A stretch of DNA of 64,000 nucleotides, taken from the NCBI GenBank assembly GCA_958446835.1, contig CAUCXT010000001.1, positions 130,793-194,792 on the forward strand, written 5' to 3'. Below the pieces are notes generated by a model, which searched no databases, had not been told where the DNA came from, and saw nothing but the letters and a program-made list of their open reading frames with translations. Source of the stretch: an uncultured Eubacterium sp. (GTDB lineage: Bacteria; Bacillota; Clostridia; Lachnospirales; Lachnospiraceae). Every line of letters starts with the position of its first letter. Position 1 is the first letter of the stretch. Below, in pieces: positions 14,914 to 21,774 of this stretch. A program made the translations under genes and the position numbers.

Positions 14914-15804
14914 CTAAAACACGCTTCCCGCCGCGTACAAGCTCTCCGCCAAATCACGCCTATAGTTATCCGCAGCCGGATTAAGGCTGTTAATCACCAC
15001 ACCGTCACTTCCCGGTCTTGCTGTGGAATGAATATATTCACCATCACCTATATACATCGCAATATGTCCCGGAAAATACAATAAATCCCCCTTTTTAATA
15101 TTATCATAAGGTATCTGCCTAACCGGAAAGCCCGGCATAAGTCTGGCATCGCGGTAAATATACACACCATTTTGCATATATGACATCGATGTAAGCCCCG
15201 AGCAGTCTATGCCAAGAGGTGTCTTGCCGCCCCAGCGGTACTGTGTTCCAAGGTAGCTCATTGCAGTATTCACAAGTCTTTCCCTTAATACCGTTTTCTC
15301 AGCCTCCGTTAGTTCCGACAGCTTATCTGCGTCAATAGGCTTGACATATTCCTCTATGTATGAGCGCTTGATATATCCTCTTCTGCCGTCATAGAGCCTT
15401 ATACATACATACCCATTTTTCTCGCCGGCACACAATAAGGATTGTGAATCCGGTTCCGGCGTAACCGCACAGCACATAATAATTGCTCCTCTTGTGACGC
15501 TCATAAGCCGCGCCGAAGCTACAGCCGGCTCCGACATGATGTCTGCCACCGCCTTAGTCACCTGCACTAAGCTGCACTCCCCATGCCCTGCGGCTTCATG
15601 GTACGGAGCCGCGCAGTCATCCATTATCATGTCACAGCCTTTGACATAGCCCTCATAGCCATAATCCGTTCTCACCTTAAGGCAAGCCCCAGCCCCGCCT
15701 GCGCAGCCTTCAATAACCTCGAAGCTCTGTCCATACAGCCCCTCATCCACTATCCCGGATTTTCCGTAGATGTTCACATACATTCTGTTAAAGATTCCTC
15801 TCAT
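14914..15804 (-). CDS. NlpC/P60 (C40) cell-wall peptidase with SH3-type domains
   Basis: A 296-residue protein. Residues 1-170 hold two SH3-like modules (YGYEGYVKGCDM and GYVCIRLYDGRRGYIKRSYIEEY), as in dipeptidyl-peptidase VI/YkfC. The C-terminal C40 domain has the catalytic Cys in LGIDCSGLTSMSYMQNG and the His in YFPGHIAMYIGDGEYIHST. Such enzymes cut between gamma-D-Glu and the diamino acid of cell-wall peptides. There is no signal peptide, consistent with a cytoplasmic recycling role like YkfC. The start at 15804 is set by GGAGGGG upstream; the frame is open further 5' only because it crosses a REP palindrome. It forms an operon with the M19 dipeptidase. Confidence 0.86.
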   Translation of the reverse strand: MRGIFNRMYVNIYGKSGIVDEGLYGQSFEVIEGCAGGAGACLKVRTDYGYEGYVKGCDMIMDDCAAPYHEAAGHGECSLVQVTKAVADIMSEPAVASARLMSVTRGAIIMCCAVTPEPDSQSLLCAGEKNGYVCIRLYDGRRGYIKRSYIEEYVKPIDADKLSELTEAEKTVLRERLVNTAMSYLGTQYRWGGKTPLGIDCSGLTSMSYMQNGVYIYRDARLMPGFPVRQIPYDNIKKGDLLYFPGHIAMYIGDGEYIHSTARPGSDGVVINSLNPAADNYRRDLAESLYAAGSVF

Positions 15805-15817
15805 CAATCTCCCCTCC

Positions 15818-15844
15818 GGGACAGTGGTGTCAGACCCCTGTCCC
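15818..15844. repeat. REP-like palindrome, copy 1 (diverged)
   Basis: GGGACAG-T-GGT...ACC-C-CTGTCCC, related to the copies at 16809, 20467 and 61912. The stop codon of the transposase remnant lies inside it. Confidence 0.65.
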
Positions 15845-16162
15845 AACACACATTCGCCCAACCATGGACTTGCTTAACCCGGTCACCCTGCTAAGCTGCC
15901 TGATTGAGGCACCTTCTCTCTTTAGTTTTATTACGCAGTCCTGCTTTTTATCCATACTCATTTCCTGAAAATCTGAGATATTTTTGCAGGCACTTATCCG
16001 TCTCAGCCTTTCAATGCATGTCTCATCGTCAAAAACCGGGCGCTGTGGGACAAAATCGTCATACTCAGCCACCTTTTCGTCCGGATTTAATGACATGAAC
16101 GCACTATACTCCCTATCATCCCCAAACATTTCAATGACTTCATGGATGTCCGGCGCGGTCAT
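15830..16162 (-). pseudogene. C-terminal remnant of a REP-associated (Y1) transposase
   Basis: A 110-residue ORF whose second half, LKREGASIRQLSRVTGLSKSMVGRM, is a helix-turn-helix of the kind that ends REP-associated tyrosine transposases in Clostridia. The first part (VIEMFGDDREYSAFMSLNPDEK) resembles the linker after their catalytic domain. The Y1 domain itself, with its HUH motif and Tyr, is missing, and the upstream 190 bases show no trace of it apart from a long hairpin. The stop codon is supplied by an adjacent REP palindrome, the usual substrate of such enzymes. Most likely an inactive relic; a reused DNA-binding protein is the alternative. Confidence 0.6.
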
Positions 16163-16237
16163 ATTTCCTATTATACCAGTACACGTATGTATTTTCTATC
16201 TTTTTCATTGTTGTTGAAAGCTTTTCCTTCAAAGCCA

Positions 16238-16292
16238 AAAATCCACTATGACAGAAACCTTCTATTGTACGGCTTCTGTCATAGTGGATTTT
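16238..16292. repeat. Perfect 19-bp inverted repeat
   Basis: AAAATCCACTATGACAGAA and its exact reverse complement flank a 17-base loop. It lies 60 bases after the ridA stop and may act as its terminator (TTTTTGG follows on the minus strand). The length and perfection also suit a small mobile palindrome. Confidence 0.7.
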
Positions 16293-16351
16293 GGTTTTAG
16301 AATAATTTCTGCTTTTCGGATGGTTATTTTGAATAGTTTTACTGCGCAGCT

Positions 16352-16723
16352 TTATACCTCAGCGATAACCTCAACCTCACATAACACATTCTTAGGAAGT
16401 GTCTTTACAGCAACGCAGGAACGTGCCGGCTTGCCTGTGAAGTACTTTGCATAAATCTCATTGAACTTGCCGAAATCGCCCATATCTGCAAGGAAACAGG
16501 TTGTCTTTACAACATTCTCGTAGGAAGCTCCGGCAGCCTTCAGGAGTGCGCCAAGGTTCTTCATAACCTGCTCCGTCTGCTCCTCAATTGTTGTTCCGAC
16601 AACAGCGCCTGTTGCAGGGTCAAGCGGAACCTGTCCCGATGAGTAGAAGAAACCATTTGTGATAAAGCCCTGTGAATATGGACCAATTGCTGCTGGAGCG
16701 TCCGGTGTATTAACTAATTTCAT
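16352..16723 (-). CDS. ridA: RidA-family enamine/imine deaminase
   Basis: A 123-residue protein of the RidA/YjgF family, which hydrolyses reactive 2-aminoacrylate-type enamines released by PLP enzymes. Seen are PAAIGPYSQG (the conserved Tyr and Ser), GFFYSSGQVPLDPATG, the NLGALLKAAGASYENVVKTTCFL helix, and ARSCVAVKTLPKNVLCEVEVIA with the substrate-binding Arg and the late Glu. Length and motifs are complete. The start at 16723 has GGAGG eight bases upstream; an ATG five codons earlier has none. It seems to be a single-gene unit with a large hairpin after it. Confidence 0.92.
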   Translation of the reverse strand: MKLVNTPDAPAAIGPYSQGFITNGFFYSSGQVPLDPATGAVVGTTIEEQTEQVMKNLGALLKAAGASYENVVKTTCFLADMGDFGKFNEIYAKYFTGKPARSCVAVKTLPKNVLCEVEVIAEV

Positions 16724-16808
16724 AATTATTGCCTCCATAAATTATATTTTATCCTATTTTAACGCGGCACAACAAAAAAGTAAACCACTTTTTCGTTTAG
16801 GCAGTCAC

Positions 16809-16839
16809 TTTGGGACAGGAACCAGACCCTTGTCCCAAA
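16809..16839. repeat. REP-like palindrome, copy 2
   Basis: TTTGGGACA...TGTCCCAAA with the inner AGGAACCAGACCCT characteristic of the family. It lies just after the DUF2264 stop. Confidence 0.75.
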
Positions 16840-16845
16840 TCCTAA

Positions 16846-18984
16846 TTATAAGCTAATCTTCCCCTCCAGCTCCGCATAATCAACAGTCCTTTCCGAACCA
16901 TTCTTAAACTCAAGCTTTACCGGTCCGAAGCACCCGCACTGCTGCGCGTCAGTGTAGATTATAGCTTTAAGCGGAAACAGTTCATCCTCAGTGAAAGCCT
17001 CATGGCTCTCCTTGGTAAGAACCTGCGAAATCATAACATAATTCTCATATCCACCGTACTGCTTTTCCCTCTTAGCTCCCGCATATACAACTATGGACTT
17101 TTCGGAGTCCGGGTTGCTTCCGGTGCTGTTTACGAAGTCTATGAAGTCCCAGCCGTCATAGATTGTCATTGCAAGCTGCTTTTCATTGCCGCACGCGTCT
17201 CTTCCCTTAAGGATAATCGCCTGCGCATGCCTGCCGGAAATCTCATCAGTACTCTGCCTTATCTCAATATCCGTTCCGTTGTCCGGGAAGCCGTAGGCTC
17301 CAAGTGTGATTGTGACAGGTCTCCTGTGAAGCTTTAGCTTGTCCACACGCATTATTCCGTATTCAACCGGGAAATCCGCAAGGTACATTCCCTGTATCCA
17401 GTGCATTTCCGCGTCCAGCCGGTAGTCAAAAAACAACCTCCTGTATAACACGCTGTCCCTTTTTCCGCTCCAGAACAGGACATTTGCAAGTGAAATACCG
17501 CCGCCTGTCACATCGCGAAGAACATACTGCTGTGACTCCACCATGTTCTCGGAAACCTCAAACGGCAGGTCTTTCTTCGCAGTGAACTTCGGCGCAGCCT
17601 CCCACGGATATTTCGTGTTGAAGGACAGCTTGCCATAGTTCCATATTCCATGCCTGTCCCCGGTGTTTTTTAATACCTTTCCTGTGCGCAGAATAGTCTC
17701 GCCGTTTGATTTGTGGTTGGTGAAGCATAGCGCCGGACCGTCAAGCACCGTCTCCTTGACCTCACCCTTTTTCAGCTTATCCCAGCTTCCGTTATTCTCC
17801 TTCGCCGTCCAGAAAGGATGATCGTCCGGAAGATGCAGGCACATGAACGCCTTGCCAAGCCAGAACGGTGACTCGGCACATGAGTAGCCTTGCACAAGCG
17901 GCGCGAACTGCCCATAGAAGCCAAGCGTCGGTATTCCGTCCCACAGAAAATCTTCTCTTCCTAAAAACTGCATGAGCGAACCGGACATAATTCTTCTTGA
18001 AAGTCCCGCGTCTGCGGTGGGATTCTTTAGAAGCATATTTCCATCAAATGAGCTGGTTGCTGCGAAGCGGTATATATTACTCCTGCCCCACATGTTTGTG
18101 AAGCCGTCCGCGTCAAAGAAATCGGCATAGCTCTCCATCAGCTTGTTGGAATTTTTCTCAAACTGTGCAGCAATGTAAGGCTCATTCTTGTAACCATACC
18201 ACTGATTCCACAGCGGCGCATAGAAATTGAATGCCCAGCATGAATAGTAGTCGAAGCTATGGCCATCCCTGTACCAGCCGTCCCCCACATAGTATTCAAG
18301 AATCGCCTGCGCATGGTCTGCCATGATTTCCTTGTCAATCTCATAACCGTTCATGTGCAAAAATGCCATGTCAAGCATGTTGAAAAGTCTCCAGTTCTGA
18401 GGCACGGTCGCATTTTTCGCATAGCTGTCAAGGAATGCCGCAATCCTGTCCTTCCCAGCCTTGGTATATGTATCCCATATCTGCTCCCTGCTCGCCCACA
18501 GGCATATCACAAGCGCGCATGTCTCGACCGTCTGCTGGAATGCCCTGAAATCGTCGGAGTTCGTACTCTCCTTGTTCTCATAGTAGTTTCCCACATACGA
18601 AGGATGTCCCTCCGTGCAGACATCAAGAATCTGCTGCTTATAGTAATCGGCAATTCTATAGCCGTTGATGACAAGGTCGGGAATATTGTGCAGCACAGGA
18701 GCGGCTATGAACATGGAGCGCGTAAGCCCCTCGAATATCTCCGCCTTCACCTCCGCCGCACTCGACTTTTCATCGGAATAGTAATGCGGATAAGTTATCT
18801 GCGTCTCCTTGCGCGGCATAACCACAGGACTGTCAAAGGTCTTAATATGCTTAAAAATTCCCTCAAGCATATATACTCCCGCCTCAAGCCAGCTCTGCTT
18901 GTCAAGCCCTGTATATGGGCTCAGCTCAAAATCAGTGTGTACCGGTACAAATATACGTTGCCTATATTCTCTCCGCGCTCTCAA
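16846..18984 (-). CDS. DUF2264 protein, probable carbohydrate-active enzyme
   Basis: About 712 residues matching the DUF2264 pattern: LDKQSWLEAGVYMLEGIF near the start, PQNWRLFNMLDMAFLHMNG, YVGDGWYRDGHSFDYYSCWA around residues 230-250, and a C-terminal beta-rich half with WNYGKLSFNTKYPWEA. The family forms an alpha/alpha toroid followed by a beta-sandwich, like several polysaccharide hydrolases or lyases, and I believe some members now belong to a glycoside hydrolase family. There is no signal peptide. The start is odd: the only long-frame start is TTG at 18984, inside the last 23 bases of folD, without a clear ribosome binding site. Translational coupling to folD is possible. Confidence 0.7.
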   Translation of the reverse strand: MRARREYRQRIFVPVHTDFELSPYTGLDKQSWLEAGVYMLEGIFKHIKTFDSPVVMPRKETQITYPHYYSDEKSSAAEVKAEIFEGLTRSMFIAAPVLHNIPDLVINGYRIADYYKQQILDVCTEGHPSYVGNYYENKESTNSDDFRAFQQTVETCALVICLWASREQIWDTYTKAGKDRIAAFLDSYAKNATVPQNWRLFNMLDMAFLHMNGYEIDKEIMADHAQAILEYYVGDGWYRDGHSFDYYSCWAFNFYAPLWNQWYGYKNEPYIAAQFEKNSNKLMESYADFFDADGFTNMWGRSNIYRFAATSSFDGNMLLKNPTADAGLSRRIMSGSLMQFLGREDFLWDGIPTLGFYGQFAPLVQGYSCAESPFWLGKAFMCLHLPDDHPFWTAKENNGSWDKLKKGEVKETVLDGPALCFTNHKSNGETILRTGKVLKNTGDRHGIWNYGKLSFNTKYPWEAAPKFTAKKDLPFEVSENMVESQQYVLRDVTGGGISLANVLFWSGKRDSVLYRRLFFDYRLDAEMHWIQGMYLADFPVEYGIMRVDKLKLHRRPVTITLGAYGFPDNGTDIEIRQSTDEISGRHAQAIILKGRDACGNEKQLAMTIYDGWDFIDFVNSTGSNPDSEKSIVVYAGAKREKQYGGYENYVMISQVLTKESHEAFTEDELFPLKAIIYTDAQQCGCFGPVKLEFKNGSERTVDYAELEGKISL

Positions 18985-19801
18985 GCGTATGCTTTAAAAG
19001 CACCGACGTTGTGACTGTCCCAACGCCTCCCGGAACAGGAGTGATGGCTGCGACCTGCTCTGCTACCTCATCGTAATCAACATCACCGCACATAACGCCG
19101 TCAACGAAATTAATTCCCACATCCACAACAATCTGGTCTGGGTTCGTAAAGTTCTTTTTTATCATCCTAGCACTGCCAGCACACGCTACAAGAATGTCCG
19201 CCCGGCGGCACTCATCCTCTATATTTCTGGTTTTTGTGTGGCATACCATGACCGTGGCGTTCTTTCCAAGCATGAGCATTGCGAGAGGCTTACCGACAAC
19301 AAGGCTTCTTCCTACAATGACCACTCTCTTTCCGGTAAGGTCAACCTGATAATGCTCAAGCAGCTCCATCACAGCCTGCGCCGTACATGGCGCATAGCCG
19401 GTCTTATCCCCGGCGAATACCTTTGCCGCATTAACCATACTTATGCTGTCGACATCCTTATCCGGTCTTATCAGCTCCTTCAGTCTGTCATCGCTTAGCT
19501 GCTTAGGAAGCGGGCGGAACACCAGAATACCATGAACCTTCTCATCAGCATTGAGGCGTGTTATATTCTCCTCAAACGAAGCCTCATCTATATCTATAGG
19601 AAGCTTTATGACCTCTACCTCCGCCTCGACAGCCCCGAAGCGCTTCATTATTCCCTTCTCATACGCTATATCGTCCTCTCGCTCACCGACCCTTACCACC
19701 GCAACCTTCGGATATATGCCCTTTTCCTTTAATGCGACAACTCTATTTTTAAATTCCTCTGCCATAGCCTTCACGGCAGGCATACCTCTGTATTCTGTCA
19801 T
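18962..19801 (-). CDS. folD: Methylenetetrahydrofolate dehydrogenase/methenyltetrahydrofolate cyclohydrolase
   Basis: A 279-residue bifunctional enzyme that interconverts 5,10-methylene-THF and 10-formyl-THF, supplying the formyl donor for the PurH-type enzyme. Seen are the catalytic Tyr/Lys in AYEKGIMKRFG, the PLP-like block HGILVFRPLPKQL, the cofactor loop VVIVGRSLVVGKPLAMLML, and the C-terminal PVPGGVGTVTTSVLLKHT. FolD usually has S-Y-x-x-x-K where this one has A-Y-E-K-G-I-M-K, a modest variation. The ATG at 19801 (AAGG upstream) is chosen over a TTG two codons earlier. It follows fchA by about 30 bases and overlaps the DUF2264 gene. Confidence 0.92.
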   Translation of the reverse strand: MTEYRGMPAVKAMAEEFKNRVVALKEKGIYPKVAVVRVGEREDDIAYEKGIMKRFGAVEAEVEVIKLPIDIDEASFEENITRLNADEKVHGILVFRPLPKQLSDDRLKELIRPDKDVDSISMVNAAKVFAGDKTGYAPCTAQAVMELLEHYQVDLTGKRVVIVGRSLVVGKPLAMLMLGKNATVMVCHTKTRNIEDECRRADILVACAGSARMIKKNFTNPDQIVVDVGINFVDGVMCGDVDYDEVAEQVAAITPVPGGVGTVTTSVLLKHTLESAERI

Positions 19802-19830
19802 GTCCAAATCCTTCCGAATATTTATTTATA

Positions 19831-20439
19831 CTATAAGCCCATCTTTCCAAATACCATATCATATACCTTGTCGCACACATCACGGCACTGTCTCTGGTAT
19901 GCCATAGTCTTTTCATTGAGTTCATCGGCATATTCACGCTTTTTCATAAGTGATGTATTCGCATACACATTCATAGCCGCACTGTCCGCAGCCGCACGAC
20001 ATGCCGCAGCCGCAACTCCGACATCGCTGATTGCAAGCTTAGATCCCTTTGTGACCAGCTCATCCAGTGTGCTAAGGAGCTTATCACATTCCCTTAGAAT
20101 CTCAAAAGGAGTCTGTGCCGCAACAACAAGAGCCTGCTCCAGCGCCTGTTCTCTTCCCGGCGCGTCCTTCGGAAGCGAATATGCCTTCGAAAGCGGATAA
20201 AAGCCCTCCGCGTCCTTATCTATGAGAGCAAGAAACACCTTAATCTCATAATTCATATTCCTGATAATGCGCTCAATGTCATCCTGATATTCAGCATACT
20301 TTTTCTTGCCCGATGTGAGGTTAGCCACCATCGAACAGAGCGCCGCCGCCGTCGCGCCCATAAGTGCGCTCGCACCTCCGCCACCCGGTGTAGGCGCCTT
20401 GGTTGAAAGCTTCTCTATAAAATCATACGTTGTATCCAT
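19831..20439 (-). CDS. fchA: Methenyltetrahydrofolate cyclohydrolase, FTCD_C family
   Basis: A 202-residue, all-helical protein of the formiminotransferase-cyclodeaminase C-terminal family, called FchA when stand-alone in clostridia. The diagnostic Gly-rich segment APTPGGGGASALMGATAAALCSMV is at residues 16-39, and SDVGVAAAACRAAADSAAMNVYAN at about 140-163. It hydrolyses 5,10-methenyl-THF to 10-formyl-THF (or deaminates the formimino form). Next to folD it forms a C1-folate pair feeding purine synthesis. The FTCD formiminotransferase half is not present nearby. Confidence 0.85.
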   Translation of the reverse strand: MDTTYDFIEKLSTKAPTPGGGGASALMGATAAALCSMVANLTSGKKKYAEYQDDIERIIRNMNYEIKVFLALIDKDAEGFYPLSKAYSLPKDAPGREQALEQALVVAAQTPFEILRECDKLLSTLDELVTKGSKLAISDVGVAAAACRAAADSAAMNVYANTSLMKKREYADELNEKTMAYQRQCRDVCDKVYDMVFGKMGL

Positions 20440-20466
20440 AAATTATCCTCCATTTATACATAAGCT

Positions 20467-20511
20467 GGGACAGGGGTCTGGTTCCTGTCCCAGAAACCAG
20501 ACCCCTGTCCC
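20467..20511. repeat. REP-like palindrome, copy 3 (best preserved)
   Basis: Two 17-base arms, GGGACAGGGGTCTGGTT and AACCAGACCCCTGTCCC, are exact reverse complements around an 11-base spacer CCTGTCCCAGA. The spacer's CTGTCCC can pair alternatively with the left arm, giving a shorter hairpin. It lies between fchA and the aldolase-like gene. Confidence 0.85.
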
Positions 20512-20518
20512 GCGGTGT

Positions 20519-21496
20519 TTATTCCATATCAAGAAGTTCCTGATAGAACCTTGAGTAGTCTGTTCTGCCTTCCTTTATGCACTTGATTGCGGATGAAGGA
20601 TGGCTGTTTAAGACGCCTGTAAGCAGATAAGGCAAATCAAATCCCCACTTATCCGGTCCTTCCTTGAGCTTGTTCATGTGCTTCTCAACGAAATCCATTA
20701 CCGGAATAAGATTATACTTCGGATTGCGAAGGAAGGATAAAAGCTGCTCCATATAGCAGTTGCCCGCTCCTCTTCCCATTCCGCTCATCGTCGCGTCAAG
20801 GTAGCTCGCTCCGTTGATAGCAGCCTCAATCGTGTTGGCGAATGCAAGCTGCTGATTGTTGTGGGCGTGCACACCAATCTTCTTGCCGTACCTTGCTGCC
20901 GCCGCCATATATCTCGCGGTGAGTCTTCTAACCTGCTCAGGATAGAAGGCGCCGAAGCTGTCCACCAGATAAATGCAATCCGCATCCGACTTTGCCAGAA
21001 GTTCAAGTCCGTTGTCAAGATTCTCGTCATCCACCTTGGAAACAGCCATGAGATTGACCGTCACTTCATAGCCCTTGGCCTTGGCATCGCTTATCATGTC
21101 AATGGCTGTCGGTATCTGGTGGATATAGGTTGCGACACGAATCATGTCGATGACGCTGTCCTCCTTATTGATTATGTCCCTCTTGTAATCGGTTCTTCCG
21201 ACATCCGCCATAACACATATCTTGAGGTCGGAATCATTATCCCCGACTATCTCGCGGATATCATCCTCGTTGGAGAACTTCCACTTTCCGAAGTCCTTCG
21301 GGTCAAATATATCCTTGGAAGCCTTATAGCCGAACTCCATATAGTCAACGCCTGCCGCAATGTTCGTTTTATATAAATCCTTGACAAACTCCGTTGTAAA
21401 ACCGAAGTTGTTGACAAGTCCTCCGTCTCTTAATGTTGCATCCACAACCTTGATGTCCGGTCTGTATGATACGATTGTTCCAAATGTATTGTCCAT
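20519..21496 (-). CDS. DRE-TIM metallolyase family, aldolase-like
   Basis: A 325-residue protein of the HMG-CoA lyase-like/4-hydroxy-2-oxovalerate aldolase superfamily. The signature DATLRDGGLVNNFGF (residues 19-33) gives the metal-binding Asp and the Arg-Asp pair. YLVDSFGAFYPEQV and KIGVHAHNNQQLAFANTI supply the metal His pair (HAHNN), and GMGRGAGNCYMEQLL follows. These elements predict a divalent-metal carbon-carbon lyase or aldolase, but the acyl substrate cannot be read. The C-terminal communication domain of 4-hydroxy-2-oxovalerate aldolase and an acetaldehyde dehydrogenase partner are both missing. It has AGGAG upstream and a 180-base leader with palindromes. Confidence 0.75.
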   Translation of the reverse strand: MDNTFGTIVSYRPDIKVVDATLRDGGLVNNFGFTTEFVKDLYKTNIAAGVDYMEFGYKASKDIFDPKDFGKWKFSNEDDIREIVGDNDSDLKICVMADVGRTDYKRDIINKEDSVIDMIRVATYIHQIPTAIDMISDAKAKGYEVTVNLMAVSKVDDENLDNGLELLAKSDADCIYLVDSFGAFYPEQVRRLTARYMAAAARYGKKIGVHAHNNQQLAFANTIEAAINGASYLDATMSGMGRGAGNCYMEQLLSFLRNPKYNLIPVMDFVEKHMNKLKEGPDKWGFDLPYLLTGVLNSHPSSAIKCIKEGRTDYSRFYQELLDME

Positions 21497-21579
21497 CTTA
21501 TTCCACTCCTATAATATATAAAGATTCGGCTATATTCTGTAATACCGCCATGCCCCGGCAGCAATGCAGATACCGTGTA

Positions 21580-21661
21580 AATGTAATATAAGCTTATATT
21601 ATATCTCGCAAGTCATTACATTACGCCGCAAATCATCTGCTTTAAAGCGTTACGCTTTAAA
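21580..21661 (-). promoter_or_regulatory. Leader of the aldolase-like gene with two palindromes
   Basis: TTTAAAGCG-TTA-CGCTTTAAA (21641-21661) is a perfect inverted repeat about 20 bases after the -10. TAATATAAGC-TTATATTA, a perfect 18-bp palindrome, lies near 21585. Neither has a U-run, so operator sites or RNA structures are more likely than terminators. Confidence 0.45.
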
Positions 21662-21679
21662 CTGATAAAGCACTCTCTA

Positions 21680-21708
21680 AATATACACAAACAATCCTTT
21701 TTTGTCAA
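21680..21708 (-). promoter_or_regulatory. Strong promoter of the aldolase-like gene
   Basis: Perfect TTGACA and TATATT (one mismatch), separated by 17 bases on the minus strand, about 185 bases before the ATG. Confidence 0.8.
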
Positions 21709-21774
21709 CAATAAATTTTTTTACACCGCACCGGGACCTACAGCCATGCATTGCGACAGCCTTAACCACATCCT

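Noticed and set aside
18259..19014. 251-codon plus-strand open frame opposite the DUF2264 gene and folD
   Set aside because: It is a shadow of codon use on the other strand. It is Arg/His/Leu-rich and matches no family.
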